A DNA stretch of 6,383 nucleotides, taken from NCBI GenBank assembly GCA_014377145.1, contig JACMQE010000087.1, positions 1 to 6,383 on the forward strand, read 5' to 3'. Positions 1 to 6,173 of this stretch are shown in pieces (position 1 is the stretch's first letter; each line of letters begins with the position of its first letter). The notes under the pieces are model-generated. The model had not been told where the DNA came from. It did not search any database and worked only from the letters and a program-made list of their open reading frames with translations. The stretch is from Glaciimonas sp. Lineage in GTDB: Bacteria; Pseudomonadota; Gammaproteobacteria; Burkholderiales; Burkholderiaceae. Both the position numbers and the translations under genes were made by a program.

Positions 1-599
1 ATCACGTTATTGCGGAACAGGTCGGCATATACCGGCCCGTTGGGCAAGTTTTGATAAGGCTGAGAGGCGGCAAATTTTTCCTGAAACACCATTTCTGTAC
101 GCATTAATTGTTGTGTTTCTGCTGATAAAAATGGCAACATTACCATTGTCGTATCGCGCCACCATGACATTCCGCGTAAATTGGGTTGGTAAATTGGGAA
201 GTCCTGCGCCGCCAAGTGCATTTTTGCCAGCGTCTCGCCAACTTCGCGACAATGTAACCGACCGGGCGACATTTGAGATTCGCCCGCCAATTTGCTGACA
301 ATTGCAGCGGGTTTGCCATGCAGAACGTTGATAATCGCCCCGTCCTTATTTGCAATCGGTGTTGGCACCGCGATATCGCGGTGGGCCAGATGAGGCATCA
401 ACTCGAGGTAAAACGGCAATTGTTTGAATGTCAGCTTTTCAAAGACCGTCACCACGTATTCGCCGGTTTCGGTATTGATAAAGAAGTTACGATTTTTGAT
501 TCCTGATAAAATGCCTTTGATTCCCGTTGCCTTATCTAAAAGGAATTGTGAAAGCCAGCTATTAAGGTCATCCAGATTGACCGGTGTAAACACTGCCAT
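1..599 (-). CDS. thrB: Homoserine kinase (aminoglycoside-phosphotransferase fold), 5' part only
   Basis: This enzyme phosphorylates homoserine with ATP in the cytoplasm, the step before threonine synthase. About 199 codons are visible and the 3' end lies off the left edge; the family is usually about 310-330 residues. The start ATG at 597-599 gives MAVFTPV, a typical N-terminus for betaproteobacterial homoserine kinases. Recognisable blocks are [11 protein letters not shown] followed by QLPFYLELM, then [31 protein letters not shown], and the catalytic loop [11 protein letters not shown] near residues 189-198. The catalytic Asp193 and metal-binding Asn198 are present. The His expected two residues before the Asp is Tyr191, and the usual GIEN motif reads GIKN (Lys35). 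No stop or frameshift occurs in the visible part. It lies downstream of the DUF2782 gene on the same strand, a pairing I recall from Burkholderiales. No Shine-Dalgarno sequence is visible. Family assignment is firm; activity is uncertain because of the substitutions. Confidence 0.88.
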   Translation of the reverse strand, partial: MAVFTPVNLDDLNSWLSQFLLDKATGIKGILSGIKNRNFFINTETGEYVVTVFEKLTFKQLPFYLELMPHLAHRDIAVPTPIANKDGAIINVLHGKPAAIVSKLAGESQMSPGRLHCREVGETLAKMHLAAQDFPIYQPNLRGMSWWRDTTMVMLPFLSAETQQLMRTEMVFQEKFAASQPYQNLPNGPVYADLFRNNV

Positions 600-660
600 G
601 AGAAAAATTCAGAAAAATGAGTTTGTGAAGTAGCGTCGAAATGACATGCATTTATGCAAA

Positions 661-695
661 TGCGAAGCAAAGCTGGTAAGGGTCTTTGCTTCGTA
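661..695. other. Strong stem-loop between the DUF2782 gene and thrB
   Basis: A perfect 10-base-pair stem is formed by 663-672 (cgaagcaaag) and 684-693 (ctttgcttcg) around an 11-base loop. A G-T and a T-A pair at the outer edge extend it to 12. On the minus strand, in which both flanking genes are read, no T-run follows the stem. On the plus strand only an AT-rich stretch follows. It could be a processing or attenuation hairpin in the leader of thrB, or a weak terminator. Function is unknown. Confidence 0.5.
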
Positions 696-709
696 TCTTT
701 AATATTATT

Positions 710-820
710 AGGACTTACCGGAATCGCTCCAGCGGCGTTGTGTTCTCTTATTCATCGTAGCGCTGCCTTCGCCGACAGGGGTTGCCAAGTCCGTTGCTGA
801 GACAATTTTGTGTAAGTCCT
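710..820. repeat. Small element bounded by inverted repeats (MITE-like or insertion-sequence remnant)
   Basis: The sequence aggacttac at 710-718 is exactly repeated in inverted orientation as gtaagtcct at 812-820. With one base of offset, the next 16 bases inward match at 10 positions and all the differences are transitions, so the inverted repeats look like diverged ends of about 28 bases. The 111-base length is too short for a transposase. The right end, read inward as acttacacaaaatt, resembles insertion-sequence termini, but I cannot name the family. No convincing target duplication is visible. The interior has a 35-codon open frame on the minus strand ending at 708 that matches nothing I know; I do not call it a gene. 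Confidence 0.4.
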
Positions 821-854
821 CTAACTATAAGGTTACAAAATTGGGATTGTGGTG

Positions 855-1316
855 TTATTCAGCTGGCGTGTTCGGTGGGGCTGGTGCTATCTTGTTATCA
901 ACAGCTTGTTCTTCACCAGGGTTTACTGACTTTTCTTTCCTTTGGCCCCAATCGAATTCTTTAATGACCCATTGCGCACCGTTTGCTGGGGCGCTTGGGG
1001 TGTTGCCGGGCATCGAAGTGCCAACTTGTTTGGGGCGAAGGTGATAAGTGCTGCCTCCACTGTGCACCTTAATGTCAGTCACGACGCCTTGCTGGCGCTG
1101 CTGGGTGATGGCAGCTTCCTTGGGCTTGTCGTTCTTTTGAATGGTAATAGCAGGTTTTTCACCTTTTTCTAGTTTGTCCAGTTCTAGTGGTGGCGGCGCA
1201 AGATTTACGGCGTTTGGGAAATTTGCTGGTTGTTGCGCCTGCACAAGCGGGGTTGCCATCGCGCTAATAGCCGCGATACAGAGCGTTGTGATTGGCCAGA
1301 ATTTGAAGTTATTCAT
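855..1316 (-). CDS. Exported DUF2782-type small protein
   Basis: This is a 153-residue protein of unknown function that I assign to the DUF2782 group, small exported proteins I recall near thrB and polA in Betaproteobacteria. Residues 1-27 form a Sec signal peptide: a short basic N-terminus, a hydrophobic core and a likely type I cleavage site after VQA, so the mature protein should be periplasmic. Residues about 30-55 are proline-rich. The conserved part follows: ITIQKNDKPKEAAITQQRQQ, then VTDIKVHSGGSTYHLRPKQ near residues 79-97, and QWVIKEFDWG near 115-124. The tail, rich in Pro, Ala and Glu, looks disordered. The frame is open from the ATG at 1314-1316 to TAA at 855-857. It is read toward thrB across a 255-base gap, which is long for an operon pair and holds the inverted-repeat element. 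No clear Shine-Dalgarno is visible (cagccaaaaaata before ATG). Family call is good, function unknown. Confidence 0.75.
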   Translation of the reverse strand: MNNFKFWPITTLCIAAISAMATPLVQAQQPANFPNAVNLAPPPLELDKLEKGEKPAITIQKNDKPKEAAITQQRQQGVVTDIKVHSGGSTYHLRPKQVGTSMPGNTPSAPANGAQWVIKEFDWGQRKEKSVNPGEEQAVDNKIAPAPPNTPAE

Positions 1317-1345
1317 TATTTTTTGGCTGCCGTAGTTGTACGTTG

Positions 1346-1379
1346 GTATTTAACTCGCTGGAAAACGCTAGTTAAATAC
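1346..1379. repeat. Inverted repeat, 10-bp stem, upstream of the DUF2782 gene
   Basis: gtatttaact at 1346-1355 pairs with agttaaatac at 1370-1379 across a 14-base centre. It sits 30-63 bases before the DUF2782 start codon, read on the minus strand, so it lies where an operator or leader hairpin would be. The AT-rich stem has no T-run on either side. Whether it is a protein site or an RNA structure cannot be decided here. Confidence 0.45.
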
Positions 1380-1442
1380 AATGATCTTATTGTAGCAAAC
1401 CACTTGTAGCGATAGGTTACTAGATCAGCAAAAGAATACATT

Positions 1443-1479
1443 CTGTTAAATTAACGAGAGTAAATCGTTTATTTAACAG
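1443..1479. repeat. Long near-perfect palindrome, 15-bp stem
   Basis: ctgttaaat (1443-1451) pairs with atttaacag (1471-1479). After one T-T mismatch, aacga (1453-1457) pairs with tcgtt (1465-1469). The loop is the seven bases gagtaaa. The stem shares the core gttaaat with the inverted repeat at 1346-1379, which hints at a common origin or a common binding protein. It lies between the end of the LOG pseudogene and the DUF2782 gene, both on the minus strand, and may act as a terminator-like structure, but it lacks a T-tract. Confidence 0.5.
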
Positions 1480-1489
1480 GGCTAGCTAT

Positions 1490-1517
1490 CAACATTTACT
1501 AGCACTAGCAAATGTTG
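1490..1517. repeat. Near-perfect palindrome with CTAG core
   Basis: caacattt (1490-1497) mirrors aaatgttg (1510-1517), and inside this two CTAG tetramers are placed symmetrically around a two-base centre. It lies 26 bases past the stop codon of the LOG pseudogene in that gene's direction. The short centre suits a symmetrical protein-binding site or a hairpin with the CTAG tetramers in its loop. Function unknown. Confidence 0.4.
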
Positions 1518-1542
1518 CTCTTGCACCTTGACCGTATATTTA

Positions 1543-2289
1543 TTACAACAATGTACCAGTATCTGTATGGCGCTCTGCCGAATCTGCCATTGAAGTTTCA
1601 CCCTTGTCATAAAAATTAAAGACTGCGTCAACGATCTGTGCAGGATCGTCAATGACCTGAATTAGATTGAGGTCTTTTTCGGCGATCATGCCGGTTGTGA
1701 TCAATTGTGTGCGGCACCAGTCCAGCATTCCCACGCAAAACTTACTACCAACCAGAATGATAGGAATACGCCGACATTTTCCAGTCTGGATCAGCGTCAG
1801 GACTTCTGTCAGCTCATCCATCGTACCGAAACCACCAGGCAACACGAGGTAGGCATCTGCATGCCGTACAAAGAAACTTTGCGCGCAAAAAAATGGTGGA
1901 AAATTAACGAAATATCCTACCATTTGTTGGTGCTTTGTTCATGTGGTAAATCAATATTCAGACCGATGTAGGGTGATTTTCCTTCAGCAGCACCGTGGTT
2001 AGCCGCTTCCATCAAGCCCGGTCCACCGCCGGAAATGAAGGCGAAGCCAGCATCAGAAATCGTCGCGCAATGTCTGAGCAGAGGGCGTAATAGGGGTTAT
2101 CTTCTTTAATCTGGGCAGAGCCGAAGATCGAAATTAATGGATGTAACTCCGAGAGGCGTTCGGTCGACTCGATAAACTCTGCCATAATTGTGAACATATG
2201 CCACGATTCGCGTGCCTTTTTTTGGAAGTAGCGCGTTCGATGTTCGTCACTTACCGCAATCGCAGCACATTTTTTCCGTTCGATTCCAT
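1543..2289 (-). pseudogene. LOG-family nucleotide phosphoribohydrolase, broken
   Basis: The LOG family (TIGR00730, formerly labelled lysine decarboxylase-like) contains Rossmann-fold enzymes that release a free base from nucleoside monophosphates, as in cytokinin activation. The whole gene can be followed but in three frames. Part 1 (to about 2060) reads QKKARESWHMFTIMAEF, then HPLISIFGSAQIKEDNPYY. One base is missing at 2058-2060, after IARR. Part 2 reads SDAGFAFISGGGPGLMEAAN, then GLNIDLPHEQ, and is cut by TAG at 1917-1919 where the family has Gln. A second base is missing at 1873-1874, after FFARKV. Part 3 reads FVRHADAYLVLPGGFGT, then LTEVLTLIQTGK, and ends at 1543. The signature PGGxGTxxE survives as PGGFGTMDE. 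The native start is unclear: an ATG at 2287-2289 gives MESNGK but needs one more A in the A-run near 2271-2276. An alternative ATG at 2195-2197 is in frame. Three independent lesions make function very unlikely. Confidence 0.9.
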
Positions 2290-5106
2290 ATGCAAAAAAC
2301 CCTGCTATTAGTTGATGGTTCCAGTTACCTCTATCGGGCGTTTTACGCGCTACCTGACATGCGCAATGCCGAAGATGAGCCAACTGGCGCGTTGTATGGC
2401 ATTTTAAATATGCTCCGCCGTATACGATTTGATTACCCTGCAGCTTACATTGCCTGTGTGTTCGATGCAAAAGGGAAAACGTTTCGGGACGAGATGTATG
2501 CCGATTACAAGGCTACACGTGCTTCGATGCCGGAGGATTTAGTTAAACAGATTACGCCTATTCACGCCGCTGTGCGCGCAATGGGCTGGCCAATTTTGAT
2601 GGTCGATGGTGTTGAAGCTGACGATGTCATTGGGACCTTGACTGTGCAGGCAGTGATGCATGGCATGACTGCGGTGGTCTCCACTGGCGATAAGGATCTG
2701 GCGCAGCTGGTCAATCAGCACGTGACCTTGATCAATACAATGAACAACGAAAAACTCGATCCACCCGGGGTGGTCGCCAAATTTGGCGTGCCCGCGGAGC
2801 GTATCGTCGATTATCTGACGTTGATTGGCGACACCGTCGATAATATTCCCGGTGTTTCAAAGGTTGGCCCGAAGACGGCATTGAAATGGCTGGCGCAATA
2901 CGATACCGTAGATCAAGTCATCGCAAATGCGGCTGGTATCGGCGGCGTGGTCGGTGAAAACTTGCGGAAAGCGCTCGGCTGGTTGTTCCAGGCCAAAGTC
3001 TTGGTGACTGTCAAGACCGATTGCGATCTCAGTGCACACATGGTGTCTTTTCCAGAGTCGTTGGTGGTGCAGCCGCAAGATAACGCGACATTAATCGACA
3101 TCTATACTCGCTACAATTTTAAAACCTGGTTGCGTGAGATGAGCAGTTTGAGTGGCATAAGCCCCAATCTAGCAACGATAGCCGCGGCAGCTCCTCTCGC
3201 AAATGTCGATACGCCACAAAGTACTGGCAAAGTGGGTATTGTCGGCAATGTCATATTAGCAGTAGGGAATTTGGTGGAGAGCAGTTTGTTTCCTGATGTT
3301 GCAAAAAACTACGAAACAGTAGCAACCGAGCAGCAACTTGATCACTGGCTGGCTTTGATTGATGCTGCACAGATTACCTCCATCGATACGGAAACGACTT
3401 CCCTCAATCCGATGACCGCCCAGCTAGTGGGTATTTCGCTGAGTTGTGATGTTGGTGCAGCCGCCTACATTCCTGTGGCTCATCGTCCGCAAGATGGTCC
3501 GCAGCAGTTATCGCGGGAAGTTGTTCTGGCCAAAATGAAGCCTTGGCTAGAAGATATGACAAAACTCAAGGTGGGGCAAAATTTAAAATACGACAGCCAT
3601 ATTTTTGCCAATCATGGCGTAACGTTGCGCGGTATCGCGCATGACACGATGCTAGAATCGTACGTTTTTGAATCGCACCGACCGCATGATATGGATAGTA
3701 TGGCTCTACGTCATCTTGGTCATACAACCATCACGTTTCAAGAGGTGTGTGGAAAAGGTGCTACGCAAATCTGTTTTGATGAAGTAGAGATTGCGCGCGC
3801 TACTGAATATGCTGCGGAAGACGCGGATGTGACATTGCGTCTGCATCGCAATATGTGGCCGCATATTGAAAGCGACAAAAAGTTACGATTCATTTATGAA
3901 AAAATCGAAGTTCCGACAGCAGTTGTCTTGCAAAAGATTGAACGTAACGGTGTTTTGATAGATGCTGGTTTGCTGATTACGCAGTCGAATGCACTAGGCA
4001 AACGCATGCTGGATATTGAACAGCAAGCGTATGGGCTGGCCGGTCAGCTTTTCAATTTGAACTCACCGAAACAACTAGGTGAAATTTTCTTCGAAAAGCT
4101 TCAGCTGCCGATTGTCAAAAAGACCCCTTCCGGCGCACCGTCTACCGATGAGGAAGTGTTGCAAAAACTGGCGGAAGATTATCCACTGCCGAAGATTTTG
4201 CTGGACTATCGTAGTCTGTCGAAATTGAAGTCGACTTATACCGACAAGTTGCCAAGAATGGTGAATCTGTTGACCGGGCGTGTCCACACCAACTATGCTC
4301 AGGCAGTGGCCGTGACAGGGCGATTGTCTTCTAATGACCCGAATTTGCAAAATATTCCTATCCGCACCGCAGAAGGCCGACGCATCCGTGAAGCGTTCGT
4401 CGCGCCAGAGAATAGTGTGATCGTCTCCGCCGATTATTCGCAAATCGAGCTACGCATCATGGCGCATATTTCCGGCGATGAAAACATGCTGCGTGCGTTC
4501 GCGGAGGGTGAAGATATTCACCGCGCAACTGCTGCTGAAATTTTTAGCACCATGCTGCAGGATGTCACCAGCGAACAGCGTCGCTATGCGAAAGTGATTA
4601 ACTTCGGATTGATCTATGGCATGAGTGCGTTCGGTTTAGCTGGCAATCTTGGGATTGAACGCGCTGCGGCGCAGATGTATATCGAAAAATACTTTCTGCG
4701 TTTTTCAGGCGTCAAACAGTTTATGGATGAAACGCGTTTGCAAGCCAAAGCGCAAGGTTACGTTGAGACAGTATTTGGACGGCGCTTATGGTTACCAGAA
4801 ATTAACTCACCAAATGGCCCGCGCCACCAAGTTGCAGAGCGTGCCGCAATTAATGCACCGATGCAGGGGACAGCTGCCGACTTGATTAAATTGTCGATGA
4901 TTGCGGTACAGAATTGGTTGGAGACAGAACAGTTGAAAACGAAGATGGTGATACAGGTGCATGATGAATTGGTGTTGGAAGTGCCGCAAGACGAGCTAGC
5001 TACAATCAGGATAAAGTTGCCTGAATTAATGGCAAGCGTGGCGACGTTGCGTGTGCCGTTGATTGCTGAAGTTGGGGTAGGGAAGAATTGGGATGAAGCA
5101 CACTAA
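2290..5106 (+). CDS. polA: DNA polymerase I, full length
   Basis: PolA fills gaps in DNA repair and removes RNA primers from Okazaki fragments. The 938-residue protein has all three domains. The 5' nuclease domain begins MQKTLLLVDGSSYLYRAF and carries VEADDVIG, TGDKD and LIGDTVDNIPGV. The proofreading exonuclease has Asp366 and Glu368 (DTET), Asp435 (GQNLKYD), and Tyr507 with Asp511. The polymerase has motif A with Asp715 (SADYSQIELR), motif B with Arg764, Lys768, Phe772 and Tyr776, and motif C with Asp892 (QVHDELVLEVP). These sit 10-11 residues after the E. coli equivalents, so length is normal (928 in E. coli). The ATG at 2290 is preferred over the in-frame one at 2212 because it gives the conserved N-terminus. 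No Shine-Dalgarno is visible. The start abuts the presumed start of the divergent LOG pseudogene, so its promoter must lie inside that remnant or further upstream. No defect is seen. Confidence 0.98.
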   Translation: MQKTLLLVDGSSYLYRAFYALPDMRNAEDEPTGALYGILNMLRRIRFDYPAAYIACVFDAKGKTFRDEMYADYKATRASMPEDLVKQITPIHAAVRAMGWPILMVDGVEADDVIGTLTVQAVMHGMTAVVSTGDKDLAQLVNQHVTLINTMNNEKLDPPGVVAKFGVPAERIVDYLTLIGDTVDNIPGVSKVGPKTALKWLAQYDTVDQVIANAAGIGGVVGENLRKALGWLFQAKVLVTVKTDCDLSAHMVSFPESLVVQPQDNATLIDIYTRYNFKTWLREMSSLSGISPNLATIAAAAPLANVDTPQSTGKVGIVGNVILAVGNLVESSLFPDVAKNYETVATEQQLDHWLALIDAAQITSIDTETTSLNPMTAQLVGISLSCDVGAAAYIPVAHRPQDGPQQLSREVVLAKMKPWLEDMTKLKVGQNLKYDSHIFANHGVTLRGIAHDTMLESYVFESHRPHDMDSMALRHLGHTTITFQEVCGKGATQICFDEVEIARATEYAAEDADVTLRLHRNMWPHIESDKKLRFIYEKIEVPTAVVLQKIERNGVLIDAGLLITQSNALGKRMLDIEQQAYGLAGQLFNLNSPKQLGEIFFEKLQLPIVKKTPSGAPSTDEEVLQKLAEDYPLPKILLDYRSLSKLKSTYTDKLPRMVNLLTGRVHTNYAQAVAVTGRLSSNDPNLQNIPIRTAEGRRIREAFVAPENSVIVSADYSQIELRIMAHISGDENMLRAFAEGEDIHRATAAEIFSTMLQDVTSEQRRYAKVINFGLIYGMSAFGLAGNLGIERAAAQMYIEKYFLRFSGVKQFMDETRLQAKAQGYVETVFGRRLWLPEINSPNGPRHQVAERAAINAPMQGTAADLIKLSMIAVQNWLETEQLKTKMVIQVHDELVLEVPQDELATIRIKLPELMASVATLRVPLIAEVGVGKNWDEAH

Positions 5107-5220
5107 AACTCGTTCAAGCTTGATTGAAACATGAGTGCGCCTGATTCAAGCTCTATCAAGGACTTTGTAAAGATTCAAGATGTCTATCCGATCGTGTTAA
5201 CAATGTTGAGAAAAATCCGA

Positions 5221-5439
5221 ATGCCGAACTTAAAAGATGATTTCGATAGCCTGGTGGGAAAAGCCTGTTTGTCAGAAGATGTTGATCGTCGAACTTTTAT
5301 CAAAGCTGCTTTAGGCACAGGCTTCGCCATTGCGATCATACCGGTCTGCGCCCAGACAGTCATTAAGACCGATGCGGCAGGGCTTACGGCTGGTCTGGTT
5401 GAAGTCCAGATGAAAGGTGACGGTGCCAGCAAGTCATGA
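5221..5439 (+). pseudogene. Tat-exported dienelactone hydrolase family protein, truncated after the signal region
   Basis: Only the N-terminus of a dienelactone hydrolase-like alpha/beta hydrolase remains. It reads MPNLKDDFDSLVGKACLSE, a twin-arginine motif DRRTFIKAALG (Arg codons at 5287-5292), a hydrophobic stretch AIAIIPV, a likely cleavage site VCA, and then TVIKTDAAGLTAGLVEVQ. In relatives this leads into the hydrolase domain with its Cys/Ser-Asp-His triad. Here it ends after about 65-70 native residues, followed by a few foreign codons and TGA at 5437-5439. The frame is open from an ATG at 5131, but that start would put 52 residues before the arginine pair and matches nothing I recall; the ATG at 5221 puts 22. 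The last bases overlap the minus-strand sulfurtransferase remnant, so a deletion near 5410-5424 removed the 3' parts of both genes. It follows polA by 114 bases. The product cannot be an enzyme. Confidence 0.82.
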
Positions 5440-6173
5440 CAAGCGGTGAAGCCGGAGCAGCATTGCATCACGGCAGTTTGCGATGCATCGATGATATCAT
5501 TAGATTCTTTATGTAACTGATGGCCAGGTTTGAAGCGACCATCGGCTTGCAAATTGTCTTTGAAAAAACGATTTTTGGCACCTGGAATATGTCCCCCCTA
5601 TGGGATCTATTGTTTCAATTTCTCCGCGGAAGCGATGTGGCGCACGGGCATCTACCAAAGTGCGTTGCTGGTTGGTCAGATTATTCAAAATATTATCGAT
5701 ATCTACTTGAGCAACTAATGTTGGCCTGACGTTAATATTCCCGACGATCACAGGCGGCGCGACGGTTGACAATGCTTGCCACGTCGCTAGACCGCCGTCC
5801 AGCAATGTGCCAGAGGCGTGCCCGATGGAGCGTAACAGCCACCACAGGCGTGCCGCAAACATCCCGCCATGTGCATCGTAAGCAATGACTTTGGGTGTCG
5901 TCATTAATCCCAGAACCTCTTAAAGTAGCAATCAATGCATCTTGCTTGGGTAAAGGATGGCGACCGTTGAAAGTGCCATCGGCAGCTTGTTTGGCACCTG
6001 ATAAATCCTGATCAATGTGAGCAAAGTGCGCTTGTAGAATACGGTCCAGCAGCGAATGCTGCGCGACCAGTATCGGGGGCCGCTAGGTCGTGACGACAAT
6101 CGACGATAACCCGGTTTGGCTCTCGTACATTTTGCAGAAGATTGGCAGCTGAAATTAAAGCCGTTTTACTCAA
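5424..6173 (-). pseudogene. 3-mercaptopyruvate sulfurtransferase/rhodanese-type gene, frameshifted and truncated
   Basis: Intact relatives are two-domain rhodaneses of about 280-290 residues that move sulfur from mercaptopyruvate or thiosulfate to an acceptor. The remnant starts at TTG 6171-6173 (SKTALISAANLLQN, then RVIVDCRHDL). Three single-base insertions break it: an extra base at 6043-6044, one in the AAA at 5890-5892, and an extra G in a six-G run at 5593-5598. Between them the family is plain: HFAHIDQDLSGAK, NGRHPLP and ALIATLRGSGINDDTQ, then VIAYDAHGGMFAARLWWLLR and LLDGG, then LVDARAPHRFRGE and IDPIGG, then HIPGAKNRFFKDNLQADGRF. The active-site loop reads CCSGFTACH, where CGSGVTA is usual; the catalytic Cys codon (5460-5462) survives. 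Homology stops at LLA (5424), so the last 30-35 residues are gone and the sequence runs into the antisense of the hydrolase remnant. The usual ATG start appears as TTG, next to a second possible junction with the Rieske gene. Confidence 0.9.

Noticed and set aside
1..355. Short minus-strand frames overlapping thrB in other phases
   Set aside because: The homoserine kinase frame is continuous from 599 to the window edge and has clear family motifs; the others are out of phase with it.
708..755. A 15-codon minus-strand frame (MNKRTQRRWSDSGKS) inside the inverted-repeat element
   Set aside because: It is too short, has no ribosome-binding site and no recognisable relatives; more likely chance or the remnant tail of a longer lost frame.
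855..1172. Plus-strand open frames opposite the DUF2782 gene
   Set aside because: They are shadows of a minus-strand gene with a clear signal peptide and a conserved domain; no family matches the plus-strand translations.
1317..1440. A sigma-70 promoter for the DUF2782 gene
   Set aside because: Several weak -35/-10 combinations can be drawn in this AT-rich stretch, but none stands out enough to be supported.
2212..2289. A 26-residue N-terminal extension of polA from an upstream in-frame ATG
   Set aside because: The extension is antisense to LOG coding sequence and matches no PolA N-terminus; MQKTLLLVDGSSYLYRAF at 2290 is the conserved start.
5113..5152. Direct repeat ttcaagct at 5113-5120 and 5145-5152 after polA
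   Set aside because: Only eight bases, two copies, and no flanking symmetry; it could easily arise by chance.
5131..5220. An N-terminal extension of the dienelactone hydrolase from ATG 5131
   Set aside because: It would place the twin-arginine motif at residue 53, too far for a normal Tat signal, and the 30 extra residues resemble nothing known. It is probably leader sequence.
5184..5552. A 122-codon minus-strand open frame that could be read as a new fusion protein
   Set aside because: Its first 43 residues are the frameshifted end of the sulfurtransferase and the rest is antisense to the dienelactone hydrolase signal region. It is a by-product of the 5424 deletion junction.
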